From positions 248,001 to 312,000 of the forward strand of contig JAHZEL010000008.1 in NCBI GenBank assembly GCA_019421865.1: 64,000 bases of DNA. Reading direction: 5' to 3'. Every line of letters starts with the position of its first letter. The stretch's first letter is position 1. Below the pieces are notes generated by a model, which saw only the letters and a list, made by a program, of their open reading frames with translations, did no database searches and was not told where the DNA came from. This DNA is from Desulfovibrionaceae bacterium. GTDB lineage: Bacteria; Desulfobacterota; Desulfovibrionia; Desulfovibrionales; Desulfovibrionaceae. Below, piece after piece: positions 1-8,847 of the stretch. The position numbers were made by a program, and so were the translations under genes.

Positions 1-200
1 AATTCATTTCCGTCCTCGACATCATGGAGAACGCTCCGTACGGCGCACAGACCGCCGTGCGGGATGAAGTGGCCGTCATGGAAGCCGACATTCGCCGGTA
101 CATGGATCAGGGCCTTACTCCGGATGACATGAAAACGGCACAAGCCGCCCGGGCTGCCGCACAGGCTGCAGCCTCCATTCTCGAAAAAATTCTTGTCTGA
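1..200 (+). CDS. T3SS needle co-chaperone-like protein (EscE/YscE type), 5' truncated
   Basis: Only the C-terminal 65 or so codons are in the window; the frame starts at base 3 and ends with TGA at 198-200. The piece is short, helical and rich in Ala and charged residues, with a turn at DQGLTPDD between two helices. Proteins of this shape (YscE/EscE) pair with a TPR protein to hold the needle subunit soluble in the cytoplasm before export. The call rests mainly on position, 14 bases before the needle gene and upstream of a TPR chaperone gene, because the sequence is too short for a firm family match. It could be another small T3SS cytoplasmic protein. Confidence 0.5.
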   Translation, partial: FISVLDIMENAPYGAQTAVRDEVAVMEADIRRYMDQGLTPDDMKTAQAARAAAQAAASILEKILV

Positions 201-214
201 TCAGGGAGGACTCC

Positions 215-463
215 ATGGACTCTATCAGCGGATTCAATGTTTCCCAGATGTTTGAAAACACCCTGCAGAGCATTGGCTCCAAGGGCAGCGACCTCAATGC
301 CAAGATGGAAAATCTTCTCTCCTCCGGTGAAGAGCTGAGCAACGAGCAGATGATCTCCCTGCAGTTTGAAGTCGGTCAGTACAACGCCATGATGGAAGCC
401 CTTTCCACCGTGACCAAAAGCATGACCGACATGATGAAGAGCCTCGCCCAGCGCTCGAGTTGA
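215..463 (+). CDS. sctF: Type III secretion needle filament protein SctF
   Basis: This 82-residue protein has the usual length of needle subunits (YscF, EscF, PrgI). It is two amphipathic helices joined by a short turn near SSGEELSNEQ (about residues 36-45) and has a C-terminal helix rich in Met, Thr and Ser. It would polymerise outside the cell into the hollow needle. A strong ribosome site (GGGAGGA) sits 7 bases before the ATG. Needle co-chaperone and TPR chaperone genes flank it, which supports the call. There are no Cys residues and no signal peptide, as expected for a type III substrate. Confidence 0.85.
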   Translation: MDSISGFNVSQMFENTLQSIGSKGSDLNAKMENLLSSGEELSNEQMISLQFEVGQYNAMMEALSTVTKSMTDMMKSLAQRSS

Positions 464-726
464 CGCTTCCGTCCGGCTTCTCGGGGGGTATACGAGCGGC
501 AACGATGGTATCCGACCGGAAGCTTTCTTTCAAAGTCGAACCTGCCCGGGGCATGCACACAGGCGCTTTCTGCGAAGCTGCGGCAGACGCCCCTATTCTT
601 CCCGGGCTCCGATGAAGCAGCACGGAAAAACTCCGCCGCAGAGAAAAGACAAGCTTTTTCTCACAGTAGTTTCTCTCTGCAACGGATCCGCCCTCCGGGG
701 CAACACTTTTACCGCATGGAGACATC

Positions 727-1089
727 ATGCTTACCGATTCCCAGATCGCCCGCCTGCTCGATATTGCCAATGCAGGCTGCCATAAAGGCCTGGTTCTGGA
801 GGCCCGCACCATCTATGACGGCGTTCTTGCGCTTCGCCCCGGCCATGTGCCCGCTCTCATCGGTCAGGCGCTCAGCCACATCGTGATCGGAGAATACGAC
901 AAGGCGGAAGACCTGCTGAAAAATCAGGTGCTCGGAGAACATCCCGACGATGCCGACGCGAAGGTCATGCTCGGCCTCTGCCTTTCTCTGGCCGACCGGA
1001 AGGACGAGGCTGCCGAGATTCTCAAGCCTCTGACCGACCAAGAAGGCAGCTCTGCCGAACTGGCCCGCTCCCTTCTCGCGCAGATGTAG
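727..1089 (+). CDS. sctG: T3SS TPR chaperone for the needle subunit (SctG/YscG-like)
   Basis: The 120-residue protein is all-helical with tetratricopeptide-like repeats; the pattern A..IYDGVLALRPGHVPALIG (about residues 27-46) and HPDDADAKVMLGLCLSLADR (about 77-96) is typical. YscG/EscG proteins wrap the C-terminal helix of the needle subunit together with an YscE-type partner. It sits between sctF and sctI, fitting this job. A 263-base non-coding stretch separates it from sctF, unlike the tight spacing elsewhere in the operon. A generic TPR class II or III chaperone is the main alternative. Confidence 0.7.
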   Translation: MLTDSQIARLLDIANAGCHKGLVLEARTIYDGVLALRPGHVPALIGQALSHIVIGEYDKAEDLLKNQVLGEHPDDADAKVMLGLCLSLADRKDEAAEILKPLTDQEGSSAELARSLLAQM

Positions 1090-1119
1090 CAACCTGGGAG
1101 AGATCCGTCGGAGCCGCGT

Positions 1120-1560
1120 ATGGACGCCGTTTCCATTTCTTCAGCAAACCGTCTTCTGGAAGCCTTCGAGCGACTGGGAGCAACACAGGGAGAAGGGCTG
1201 GTAAGCTCCGGTCCGTCCCCCGTGCCGAAGGAGCTTGCCCGGATGTTCGAGCAGCTCATGGATCAGCAGCCTGCCGATATGCAGCCTTCTGCGGACTCTC
1301 TTTCAATCCGTCCGTCTGCCGCACAGGGTGCGGACAACATTCCGCACGGTGACGCCCCGAAGGATGTCTCCGCCGTGGATGCAGCCCAGAACAATCCGTC
1401 CGCCGTGCAGATGCAGACGGAAACGCCGCTCATCAGTCCGTCCGAGCTCTACCGGCTTCAATTTCATGTAGCCATGCTCAGGCATCAGGCCGATATCGGC
1501 TCTCAAGTCACACAGAAGACCACGCAGGGACTGGATTCCCTGCTCCGCAATCAGTCCTGA
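1120..1560 (+). CDS. sctI: T3SS inner rod protein SctI
   Basis: The protein has 146 residues. The N-terminal two thirds are low-complexity and rich in Ser, Pro and Gln. The C-terminal 40 or so residues (LYRLQFHVAMLRHQADIGSQ and the TTQGLDSLLRNQS tail) match the helical hairpin of YscI/EscI/PrgJ rod proteins, which line the base of the needle and act in substrate switching. It lies 30 bases after sctG and just before sctJ, the normal place for this gene. The long variable N-terminus is common in the YscI group. Confidence 0.75.
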   Translation: MDAVSISSANRLLEAFERLGATQGEGLVSSGPSPVPKELARMFEQLMDQQPADMQPSADSLSIRPSAAQGADNIPHGDAPKDVSAVDAAQNNPSAVQMQTETPLISPSELYRLQFHVAMLRHQADIGSQVTQKTTQGLDSLLRNQS

Positions 1561-1575
1561 CAAGGAAATGACGTC

Positions 1576-2352
1576 ATGCAGACTTCCCGATCCGTTTCTT
1601 TCTCCGTTTTCCGCCGCGCGCTCTGCCTTGTCTGCGTTCTGGCCGCGCTTCTGCTTACGGGCTGCAAGGCCGAAATCTATCAGGGACTCAGCGAAGAGCA
1701 GGCCAACACCATGCTCTCCGTGCTGCTCCGTCACGGCATTTCAGCGGAAAAAGTGGCGGCCAAAAGCGATTTCAGCATTGCCGTCGAGGAAAAACAGATC
1801 GTTCAGGCTCTTGAAATCCTTCGTGAGAACAGCCTGCCCAGAGAAGATTTCCAGAGTCTCGGTCAGGTATTCTCGGCGCAGGGCATGATTTCCTCCACCA
1901 CGGAAGAGCAGGCGCGTCTTGCCTATGCCCTTTCGCAGGAGCTTTCGGATACCTTCTCCCGCATCGACGGCGTACTGACCGCAAGAGTGCACGTCGTGCT
2001 CGGGCAGACTGATCTGGCCACGGGCAACGTCACGCCTCCGAGCGCCGCCGTCTTTCTGCGGCATACGCCGGAGTCTCAGGCAACCAGACTCATTTCCCAC
2101 ATCCGCGAACTGACCGCCAACGCCGTTCCGGGGCTCATGCAGGACAAGGTATCCGTCATGCTCGTCCCCGTCCGGGAAACCGTCAGCGTCCCCATGCCCG
2201 ACAAGACTTCCACCACAGGCCTTGCCGACAACATCTACCTTCTGGCTGCACTGGCGGGCCTGCTGGCACTGGCCTGCGCCGGTCTTGCAGCAACGGCCGT
2301 TCTGTATTTCCGCAGCCGTAAAAACAGGGATCAGCAGTCCTCGGACAGGTAG
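1576..2352 (+). CDS. sctJ: T3SS inner-membrane ring lipoprotein SctJ
   Basis: A 258-residue member of the YscJ/EscJ/PrgK (FliF-like) family that builds the periplasmic ring of the basal body. It starts with a lipoprotein signal peptide whose lipobox LLTGC puts the lipidated Cys at residue 30. The ring-building domain follows, with recognisable stretches such as YQGLSEEQANTM (about 35-46) and TARVHVVLGQTD (about 135-146). A single transmembrane helix near residues 218-243 precedes a short basic cytoplasmic tail. Length and layout are those of the family. Confidence 0.92.
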   Translation: MQTSRSVSFSVFRRALCLVCVLAALLLTGCKAEIYQGLSEEQANTMLSVLLRHGISAEKVAAKSDFSIAVEEKQIVQALEILRENSLPREDFQSLGQVFSAQGMISSTTEEQARLAYALSQELSDTFSRIDGVLTARVHVVLGQTDLATGNVTPPSAAVFLRHTPESQATRLISHIRELTANAVPGLMQDKVSVMLVPVRETVSVPMPDKTSTTGLADNIYLLAALAGLLALACAGLAATAVLYFRSRKNRDQQSSDR

Positions 2353-2355
2353 GCC

Positions 2356-3015
2356 ATGGATCATCGTTTTCTCGCCGAAGCTCTTGTCCGCAGGCCCGTT
2401 CTGTTCCGGGCCATGCTGACATTCAATCGGGATGCGTATGCCCCCGTGCCGGAAGAGCTGGCCGCGCTCGGCCGCCCTCTTTCCGACCTGTGGAAACGCG
2501 CAGACTTCCGGCGGGCCTGGCCTCTTCGCCCCCAAGAAGACGGCTACTGGAATTTTTCCGAGGAATCCCAGAGAATTGCGCTGCTTGACAAGGCAACCAT
2601 CGAAAAGCTCGGCCTGTTCTTCAGCGCCGCCGTGCATGCCGGGGAAATTTCCCGCGTGATCGCCCGCCGCGAGGTGCTGGAGCTTCGGACAAGTCTCGGC
2701 GCGGACATCGTTTCCTATGCCCTGAAGCGCGGCCGCTATCAGGTCGGCGGCGTCCGCGGCATGCTGCCTTTCCCCGCCGTGCAGGGAGCGCTTGTCATGC
2801 GCGTAAAAGAGATTTCCGCCGTGTCCCTTGCCATGCTCAGCGCCGACTGGCCCGAAGAGCTCCGCCGCATGGCCGCTCCGCGCTTTCCGAAGCCCTCGGA
2901 ACCGAAAGAAGCACTTCCCGCCCTTCGCCGGGAGCAGCGCTCGGCCCTGTGGTTCACCATGAAAAAACTTCTGCTCAGAGAGGTCGCACCGGAATGGACG
3001 CAATGTTTCGACTGA
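2356..3015 (+). CDS. sctK: T3SS sorting-platform accessory protein SctK
   Basis: The 219-residue protein resembles YscK/OrgA, which links the SctQ pods to the inner-membrane ring on the cytoplasmic side. The clearest family-like part is the middle (about 75-135), with a helix containing EKLGLFFSAAVHAGEISRVI followed by REVLELRTSLGADIVSYALK. The family is poorly conserved, so position between sctJ and sctL carries much weight. It starts 3 bases after the sctJ stop, and its 3' end overlaps the start of sctL by 22 bases. Confidence 0.72.
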   Translation: MDHRFLAEALVRRPVLFRAMLTFNRDAYAPVPEELAALGRPLSDLWKRADFRRAWPLRPQEDGYWNFSEESQRIALLDKATIEKLGLFFSAAVHAGEISRVIARREVLELRTSLGADIVSYALKRGRYQVGGVRGMLPFPAVQGALVMRVKEISAVSLAMLSADWPEELRRMAAPRFPKPSEPKEALPALRREQRSALWFTMKKLLLREVAPEWTQCFD

Positions 3016-3614
3016 CCGAAGGCTCCATACGTCCCGCAGCAGGCACGAAACTGCTCAAGGCCGAGGAATACGGTCTTCTGCTGGAAGCGGACGCTCTGCT
3101 CGCCGCCGCCAAAAAGCAGGCGGAAGAGATGGAGCAGAAGGCCCGGGAAGCCTATGAGCAGAAGCGCGAGGAAGGCTATCGCGACGGCATGGAGGAAGGC
3201 AAGCTCGAGCACGCGGAAAAGATGATGGAAACCATCCTCAGCTCCGTGGAGTTCATCGAGGGCATCGAGGACACGCTGGTCAGCGTGGTCAACCAGGCCA
3301 TACGCAAAATCATAGGCGACATGGACGACAAGGAACGCATCGTTCGCATCGTTCGCACGGCATTGAACACGGTGCGCGGGCAGCAGAAGGTAACGGTGCG
3401 CGTGGCGCCCGCCGACGAAGCAGCCGTTTCCGAAGCGCTTGCCGCCATGACGGCAGGCTCCTCCTCGGGCAGCGCCTTCCTCACCATCATGGCCGACGCC
3501 AGACTCCCCCGGGACTCCTGCATTCTGGAAAGCGAGCTCGGCGTGGTGGACGCCAGTCTTGAAACGCAGCTGAAGGCTCTTGAAAACGCCTTCCACAGCA
3601 AAATCCGCCAGTAA
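2994..3614 (+). CDS. sctL: T3SS stator protein SctL
   Basis: A 206-residue protein of the YscL/HrpE/FliH family, the peripheral stalk that anchors and regulates the SctN ATPase. Residues about 30-75 form a charged coiled coil ([20 protein letters not shown]); the C-terminal part has the FliH-like domain ending in [15 protein letters not shown]. The ATG at 2994 was chosen because an AGAGAGG site lies about 9 bases upstream. An earlier in-frame ATG at 2949 would add 15 residues deep inside sctK. Confidence 0.85.
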   Translation: MDAMFRLTEGSIRPAAGTKLLKAEEYGLLLEADALLAAAKKQAEEMEQKAREAYEQKREEGYRDGMEEGKLEHAEKMMETILSSVEFIEGIEDTLVSVVNQAIRKIIGDMDDKERIVRIVRTALNTVRGQQKVTVRVAPADEAAVSEALAAMTAGSSSGSAFLTIMADARLPRDSCILESELGVVDASLETQLKALENAFHSKIRQ

Positions 3615-3631
3615 CGAGCTGGAGAACCGAC

Positions 3632-4948
3632 ATGGCCTTTGAATATATCGGAGCCCTGCTGGAAGAAGCCGTGCAGACGACTACGCCCGTCGACGTGCGC
3701 GGCCGCGTGGAGCAGGTCGTCGGCACCATCATCCGGGCGGTCGTTCCCGGAGTGAAGGTGGGAGAGCTGTGCATTCTCCGCAATCCCTGGGAAGACTTCA
3801 CCCTCAAGGCGGAAGTCGTGGGCTTCGTGCGCAACGTGGCGCTGCTCTCGCCACTGGGGAGCTGTCAGGGCGTATCTCCCGCCACGGAAGTGATTCCCAC
3901 GGGAGAAATTCTTTCCGTACCGGTGGGAGAAGAACTGCTCGGCCGTGTGCTCGACGGACTGGGGCAGCCCATCGACGGCGGCCCCGCGCTCAAGACGCGG
4001 CATCACTACCCGGTTTTTGCCGAAGCGCCGAACCCCATGACGAGAAAAATCATCAGTCGTCCTCTTTCCCTGGGATTGCGGGCACTCGACGGCATGCTCA
4101 CCTGCGGCGAAGGACAGCGCATGGGCATCTTTGCCGCGGCAGGCGGCGGCAAGTCCACCCTGCTCTCCAGCATCATCAAGGGCTGCTCCGCCGAAGTCTG
4201 TGTTCTGGCGCTCATCGGCGAACGAGGCCGAGAAGTTCGTGAATTCATTGAAAACGACCTCGGCGAAGAAGGCAGGAAGAAAGCCGTGCTCGTGGTCTCC
4301 ACCTCCGACCGCTCCTCCATGGAACGCCTGAAGGCGGCCTACACCTCCACGGCCATTGCCGAATATTTCCGGGATCAGGGCAAGAGCGTGCTGCTCATGA
4401 TGGACTCCGTCACCCGCTTCGGCCGCGCCCAGCGTGAAATAGGCCTGGCGGCAGGCGAGCCGCCCACCCGCCGCGGCTTTCCGCCGTCGGTGTTTTCCGA
4501 ACTGCCCAAGCTCATGGAACGCGCAGGCAATTCCGACAAGGGCTCCATCACGGCCCTGTACACCGTTCTGGTCGAAGGCGACGACATGACCGAACCCATT
4601 GCCGACGAAACCCGCTCCATTCTTGACGGGCACATCGTTCTTTCGCGCAAGCTGGCGGCGCGCAACCATTATCCGGCCATCGACGTTCAGGCCAGCGTAA
4701 GCCGCGTGATGAACGCCATTGTCAGCAAGGAGCACAAAAAGGCCGCCCAGCGGCTGAGGCAGATACTGGCCAAATTCGCGGAAGTTGAACTTCTGGTCCA
4801 GATAGGCGAATATAAGAAAGGCGCGGACAAGGAAGCCGACGACGCACTGGCCCATATCGACAAGGTGAACGCCTTCCTGAAGCAGGGGCTCGGCGAAAAA
4901 AGTACCTTCGAGCAGACGCTGGAAGGCCTATTTGAGGCGGTGCGCTGA
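3632..4948 (+). CDS. sctN: T3SS ATPase SctN
   Basis: A 438-residue ATPase of the F1-beta/FliI family that strips chaperones and unfolds substrates at the cytoplasmic entry of the secretion channel. The Walker A loop AAAGGGKST is at about residues 168-176, the Walker B LLMMDS at about 253-258, and the FliI/YscN-type signature [20 protein letters not shown] follows. The N-terminal beta-barrel domain (about 20-90) and the C-terminal helical domain are complete, so length and catalytic residues are normal. It lies between stator (sctL) and stalk (sctO) genes, as in other T3SS operons. Confidence 0.95.
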   Translation: MAFEYIGALLEEAVQTTTPVDVRGRVEQVVGTIIRAVVPGVKVGELCILRNPWEDFTLKAEVVGFVRNVALLSPLGSCQGVSPATEVIPTGEILSVPVGEELLGRVLDGLGQPIDGGPALKTRHHYPVFAEAPNPMTRKIISRPLSLGLRALDGMLTCGEGQRMGIFAAAGGGKSTLLSSIIKGCSAEVCVLALIGERGREVREFIENDLGEEGRKKAVLVVSTSDRSSMERLKAAYTSTAIAEYFRDQGKSVLLMMDSVTRFGRAQREIGLAAGEPPTRRGFPPSVFSELPKLMERAGNSDKGSITALYTVLVEGDDMTEPIADETRSILDGHIVLSRKLAARNHYPAIDVQASVSRVMNAIVSKEHKKAAQRLRQILAKFAEVELLVQIGEYKKGADKEADDALAHIDKVNAFLKQGLGEKSTFEQTLEGLFEAVR

Positions 4949-4950
4949 CC

Positions 4951-5451
4951 GTGGAACCGTATCCTCTCGAATCGCTGCTTACCGTACGCCACTACAGGGA
5001 AGAAGGCGCAAAGCGCCGGGTACGCACGGCGGAAAACGCGCTTCGTGAATCCGAACAGGCCGTGGACAAGGCGGAAGAAGAACTTGAGCAGTACCGAGTC
5101 TGGCGCAGAGAGGAAGAGGACCGCCGCTATGATGCCATCATGAACGTGCCCATGAGCCTCGACAGGCTCGACGGCTTCAAGGCAGGCTTGGCACGCCTTG
5201 CCGCCGGAGAAACGGACCGGGAAAACGCGGTGCTGCAGGCAAAAAAAAACGTCGAAACGTGCCGCAAAGAGCTCGACAGCGCGAAAGAGGCCGCCTCCAC
5301 GGCCCGCAAGAATACGTCCAAGATACAGGCACACAAGGATATCTGGAAGGAAGAAGCCAAAAAGGAAGCCGAACGACAGGAAGATCTGGAGCTGGAGGAA
5401 TTTCGTCCCATATCCAGAAAAGGCGCCGAAGCAGAAGGCGAAGACGCCTGA
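4951..5451 (+). CDS. sctO: T3SS central stalk protein SctO (YscO-like)
   Basis: A 166-residue protein that is almost entirely a charged antiparallel coiled coil (long Glu, Lys, Arg and Ala runs from about residue 15 to 150), the architecture of YscO/FliJ stalk proteins that sit in the SctN hexamer and contact the export gate. It begins with GTG at 4951, two bases after the sctN stop, so translation is probably coupled. Sequence conservation in this family is weak; the fold type and the place between sctN and sctP support the call. Confidence 0.82.
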   Translation: MEPYPLESLLTVRHYREEGAKRRVRTAENALRESEQAVDKAEEELEQYRVWRREEEDRRYDAIMNVPMSLDRLDGFKAGLARLAAGETDRENAVLQAKKNVETCRKELDSAKEAASTARKNTSKIQAHKDIWKEEAKKEAERQEDLELEEFRPISRKGAEAEGEDA

Positions 5452-5467
5452 CCCCCTGGAGGAGATT

Positions 5468-6115
5468 ATGAACGATATCAACACACGTTTTTCCCCGTCT
5501 TCTTCTGGCCGGGAAACCCCGTCTTCCGTGCAAGAACATGCCGCTCCGCCCCTTCCCGACGCCGAAACGTCCGATCGTTTTCTCAGAACGCTGGAACGCG
5601 AACCCGGACGGCATGATCTGGAAAGCGGCGGCACCAGAGACGAAGCGGAAAACCTTTTTTCCGAACAGGACACGCCCTCTCCTCTGAGCGGCATGACCAG
5701 CCCGCTGGAAAGCCTTTTCTCCGGTCGCATGGAACAGATGACGCAGGCCGCACCCGCGCCGGAAGCATCGGCCATGGACAACGCCGATCTGCAGAAGCTC
5801 GTGGACCGCATTCTGGTATCCACGCCGGAAGGCGGCGGCAATGAAGTGCGTCTGACGCTGGGCAGTCAGACTCTGCCGGATACGGAGATCATTCTGCATC
5901 GGGATACGGACGGCATGCTTTCCGTCACACTCAGCAGTACCAACGCCTCATCCTTCCAGACGCTGGTGTCCTCCCAGGGCTCGCTTCAGCAGATGCTGGA
6001 ACAGCTGGAAAACCGCTCCGTCCGCGTTGAGGTTTACAGCGGGTCCGGCAGGGAGGACAACGACAGCAGACGGCGCTCCCGAGGCTATATGCCGGAAGAC
6101 ATGACGACTCCCTGA
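5468..6115 (+). CDS. sctP: T3SS needle-length regulator SctP (HpaP/YscP-like)
   Basis: A 215-residue protein with a disordered Ser/Pro/Glu-rich N-terminal half and a compact C-terminal domain (about 115-200) containing NEVRLTLGSQTLPDTEIILH, as in the FliK/HpaP C-terminal substrate-switch domain. Such proteins measure needle length and switch export from early to late substrates. ATG 5468 follows a GGAGGAG site closely; the frame stays open upstream to 5198, but that part overlaps sctO and has the look of an out-of-frame shadow. It is short compared with YscP (over 400 residues), implying a short needle if the ruler model holds. Confidence 0.72.
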   Translation: MNDINTRFSPSSSGRETPSSVQEHAAPPLPDAETSDRFLRTLEREPGRHDLESGGTRDEAENLFSEQDTPSPLSGMTSPLESLFSGRMEQMTQAAPAPEASAMDNADLQKLVDRILVSTPEGGGNEVRLTLGSQTLPDTEIILHRDTDGMLSVTLSSTNASSFQTLVSSQGSLQQMLEQLENRSVRVEVYSGSGREDNDSRRRSRGYMPEDMTTP

Positions 6116-6234
6116 TCTTCTCCGTCTTTCTCCCAAGCCTCAGCTCTCCTCTCTGCCGGGGAGTACGATGGTAGTCCTTTCCGGTATTGTTTCCGAGTCA
6201 ACCTTCAACCTTCTTCAGCATACGGATCAGCATC

Positions 6235-7284
6235 ATGGCGGAAGCTGTCTACCATCCCTCATTCAGGCCCCCCTTTCTTTCCCCGGAAAAAGCGGCGCTG
6301 CAGAACAGTCTCTGTCTGCGGGCATATCCCTGGAGTACCGGGTTCGGCTCCGGCACCGTCACACTTTCCCTGCTGCCTGACGTACCGACCTTTCCGCCTG
6401 CCTGCGTTCTGGATCTGGACATGGACGGAACGCTCTGGCAACTTGAAGCAGACAGTACCGCCATGCTGCTCAGGCACGATATCTTCCGCTCATCGGAAAA
6501 CGACGCGCCGCTTCCCGATGAGCGCCTTCTTCCCGTCGAGGTAAGGCGGGCCCTGCTCGAATCGCTGCTGACGCCGACGCTGGACTTGCTGCGCTCCGCT
6601 CTGAACCGCCCCCTGTCTCTGACGGACGCGCGCTTCTCTTCGGAGAATCAGGCGGAACACCGAGACGTCACTCTGGGCTTCAAAGCCGACTTTACCGGCG
6701 AAAACCTGCCGGACATGACCGTCTTTCTGCGCCTTTCTCCGCTCAGGAAGGAGGATGCCGCCGTGCTCGGATCGGCCGTCAAGACCTTCCCCGTGCGCAG
6801 CGACGGCCCGCTGCAGACCGTACTGAAAGGCGTTCCCCTTGAAGTCACCCTTGAATCGGGCTATCTTCTGTTGAACGCTCAGGATGTTGCCGCGCTGGGT
6901 CGCGAAGATGTGCTTATTCCCGAAACATGGACTCTTCCCGAAACGCTGACGCTGCGCGTCCGACGCGGCGCCGCAAAGGATCTGACGGCCGTCTGCGATA
7001 TCAGCAACGGTCAGGCCGTGCTCCGCTCACCCTTATCCGAGGAACCTGACCCGCTCATGGACAATCCCGATCTGAAAGACATGGACATTCGCCTGAGTTT
7101 CGAACTCGAACGCCGCATCATCACCGTCGGCGAACTGGAATCGCTTGCCCCCGGCTATACCTTCGCCCTGGAAAGCGACATGAACGCTCCCGTCACCATC
7201 CGGGCCAACGGCAAGGCCGTGGCCAGGGGGCGTCTGGTCGACATGAACGGCACTCTGGGCGTTCAGATCGCCGAAACGCTGTAA
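6235..7284 (+). CDS. sctQ: T3SS cytoplasmic-ring (C-ring/sorting platform) protein SctQ
   Basis: A 349-residue protein of the YscQ/SpaO/FliN family. The C-terminal 75 residues form the SpoA domain (DIRLSFELERRIITVGELES and YTFALESDMNAPVTIRANGK), with the usual ending in GRLVDMNGTLGVQIAETL. The middle carries the second SpoA-like region. It would form the pods that receive chaperone-substrate complexes. The ATG at 6235 is preferred; an in-frame TTG at 6187 is possible, and neither has a strong ribosome site. Many SctQ genes have an internal start for a short C-terminal product; I cannot confirm one here. Confidence 0.86.
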   Translation: MAEAVYHPSFRPPFLSPEKAALQNSLCLRAYPWSTGFGSGTVTLSLLPDVPTFPPACVLDLDMDGTLWQLEADSTAMLLRHDIFRSSENDAPLPDERLLPVEVRRALLESLLTPTLDLLRSALNRPLSLTDARFSSENQAEHRDVTLGFKADFTGENLPDMTVFLRLSPLRKEDAAVLGSAVKTFPVRSDGPLQTVLKGVPLEVTLESGYLLLNAQDVAALGREDVLIPETWTLPETLTLRVRRGAAKDLTAVCDISNGQAVLRSPLSEEPDPLMDNPDLKDMDIRLSFELERRIITVGELESLAPGYTFALESDMNAPVTIRANGKAVARGRLVDMNGTLGVQIAETL

Positions 7285-7305
7285 CGCTCCCCGGAGCCGC
7301 ATTCC

Positions 7306-7956
7306 ATGACCGAGATCAATCCGCTGTACCTCATAGCAGGACTGTCCCTGCTGGGACTCGCCCCCTTCTTTCTCATGATGGTGACCTCCTACGTCAAAAT
7401 CGTGGTGGTCACTTCTCTCGTGCGGAACGCCCTCGGCGTACAGCAGGTTCCTCCGGCCATGGTCATGAACGGGCTGGCCATCATTCTCAGCGTGTTCATC
7501 ATGGCTCCGGTGGCCATGGATACCGCAGACATCGTCAAAAGCCTCCCCGTGCCCGCGAATCCCGGCCCGGCCGAAATCCTCGATCTGGCCGACAAGGCCT
7601 CTCCGCCGCTCAGAAAATTTCTTGCCGCAAACTCCGATGAAAAGGTGACCAACATGTTCATGGGCACTGCCAGACGCATCTGGCCTGCGGAACGGCACGA
7701 CATGATCACCAAGGACAACCTGCTCATCATGGTGCCCGCCTTCACCATTTCCGAGCTGACCAAGGCCTTTCAGATAGGCTTTGTCCTGTATCTCGCCTTT
7801 GTGGCCATCGACCTCATCATTTCCAACATCCTGCTTGCCATGGGCATGATGATGGTGTCTCCCACCACTATCTCCCTGCCCTTCAAGCTTCTTCTCTTTG
7901 TCACGCTCGACGGCTGGCTGAAAATCAGTCAGGGCCTGATGCTCAGTTACCAGTAA
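7306..7956 (+). CDS. sctR: T3SS export-gate protein SctR
   Basis: A 216-residue membrane protein of the FliP/SpaP/EscR family, five copies of which form the core of the export gate. Diagnostic stretches are SYVKIVVVTSLVRNALGVQQ (about 28-47), a hydrophilic middle loop, and the C-terminal pair of hydrophobic segments including ISNILLAMGMMMVSPTTISL. Length is normal. In most T3SS loci sctS, sctT and sctU follow directly; here the next gene encodes a STAS protein, so these partners must lie outside the window. Confidence 0.95.
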   Translation: MTEINPLYLIAGLSLLGLAPFFLMMVTSYVKIVVVTSLVRNALGVQQVPPAMVMNGLAIILSVFIMAPVAMDTADIVKSLPVPANPGPAEILDLADKASPPLRKFLAANSDEKVTNMFMGTARRIWPAERHDMITKDNLLIMVPAFTISELTKAFQIGFVLYLAFVAIDLIISNILLAMGMMMVSPTTISLPFKLLLFVTLDGWLKISQGLMLSYQ

Positions 7957-7973
7957 CACGACGGAGGTTTCCC

Positions 7974-8309
7974 GTGCAGATCAATACCACCATACAGGAC
8001 GGCGTGTCCGTCACCAGAATTTCCGGCCGCATGGATGCCACCACGGTTACGGAATTCAACGACGAATGCCAGAAGCTGCTGAACTCCGGTTCCGGCCGCA
8101 TCATCATAGATCTGGAAGGCCTTGAATACATAAGCTCCGCCGGACTGCGGGGTATTCTCACCATGGGCAAGGCCTGCAAGAGCGCGGGAACCGCCCTTGC
8201 CTTCTGTTCCATGCAGGCCATGGTGGCCGACATGTTCAAACTTTCAGGCTTCACCTCCATACTCAAGGTGTACCCCACGCTGGACGAAGCCCTGGCCGGC
8301 ATGCGCTGA
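7974..8309 (+). CDS. STAS-domain anti-sigma factor antagonist-like protein
   Basis: A 111-residue single STAS domain of the SpoIIAA/RsbV type. The signature DLEGLEYISSAGLRGIL (about residues 43-59) holds the Ser that a partner kinase phosphorylates in this family. It starts with GTG at 7974 after a good CGGAGG site, 17 bases after sctR, and is followed by an RsbW-like ATPase gene. In established systems the unphosphorylated STAS protein binds the RsbW-like protein and releases its target. Joint transcription with T3SS genes suggests it controls secretion or its sigma factor; this is inference. Confidence 0.88.
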   Translation: MQINTTIQDGVSVTRISGRMDATTVTEFNDECQKLLNSGSGRIIIDLEGLEYISSAGLRGILTMGKACKSAGTALAFCSMQAMVADMFKLSGFTSILKVYPTLDEALAGMR

Positions 8310-8421
8310 GCTTTCGCGTGCAGCAACTCTGCTGCATGCGGCATCGCCCGCAGATCCGGTTCGGCCCTGCTCCGAATCTCACCCGTGAACACCGTTTTCG
8401 CGCCCTGCGCAGGAGGTCGCC

Positions 8422-8847
8422 ATGCCACAGCTTCACGTTCCTGCCCGCCTGGAACAGCTTGCCGCAGTCAACAGTTTTCTTTCCGAAAACATTCCTCCCC
8501 GCTTTCTTCCCACCCTGCTCAACCTTGAGCTGGTGACGGAAGAACTGCTGGTCAACGTGTTCAGCTACGCCTATCCCGAAGGCACCACCGGCAATGCCGA
8601 AGTCACGCTCCGGGAAGTGTTCTTCGACGGGCAGGACATGCTCTGCTTCTCCGTCAGGGACTGGGGAGCCCCGTTCAATCCCTTTGCGGAAGTTCCCGCG
8701 CCGGATCTTTCGCTGGACACGGAAAGCCGCCCCATAGGCGGGCTGGGCATCTATCTCATCCGGAACGTCACCACACATCAGGCCTACTCCCGGGAAGACG
8801 GCGCCAACAGGATAGAGGTCTATTTCTCCCTGCCGGAACAGGAATGA
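8422..8847 (+). CDS. RsbW-like ATP-binding anti-sigma/serine kinase protein
   Basis: A 141-residue GHKL-fold ATPase of the RsbW/SpoIIAB type. The N-box is at about residues 39-53 (ELVTEELLVNVFSYA), the G1 box at VRDWGAPFNP (about 79-88), and the G2 glycine loop at RPIGGLGIYLI. Its expected partner is the STAS protein encoded 112 bases upstream. No PP2C-type phosphatase or sigma factor gene lies next to them. Its last 4 bases overlap the next gene (ATGA), so it is co-translated with the lytic transglycosylase. A strong GGAGGT site precedes the start. Confidence 0.87.
   Translation: MPQLHVPARLEQLAAVNSFLSENIPPRFLPTLLNLELVTEELLVNVFSYAYPEGTTGNAEVTLREVFFDGQDMLCFSVRDWGAPFNPFAEVPAPDLSLDTESRPIGGLGIYLIRNVTTHQAYSREDGANRIEVYFSLPEQE

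Noticed and set aside
504..620. Small open frame between sctF and sctG (about 36 codons)
   Set aside because: No ribosome site and no resemblance to a T3SS component.
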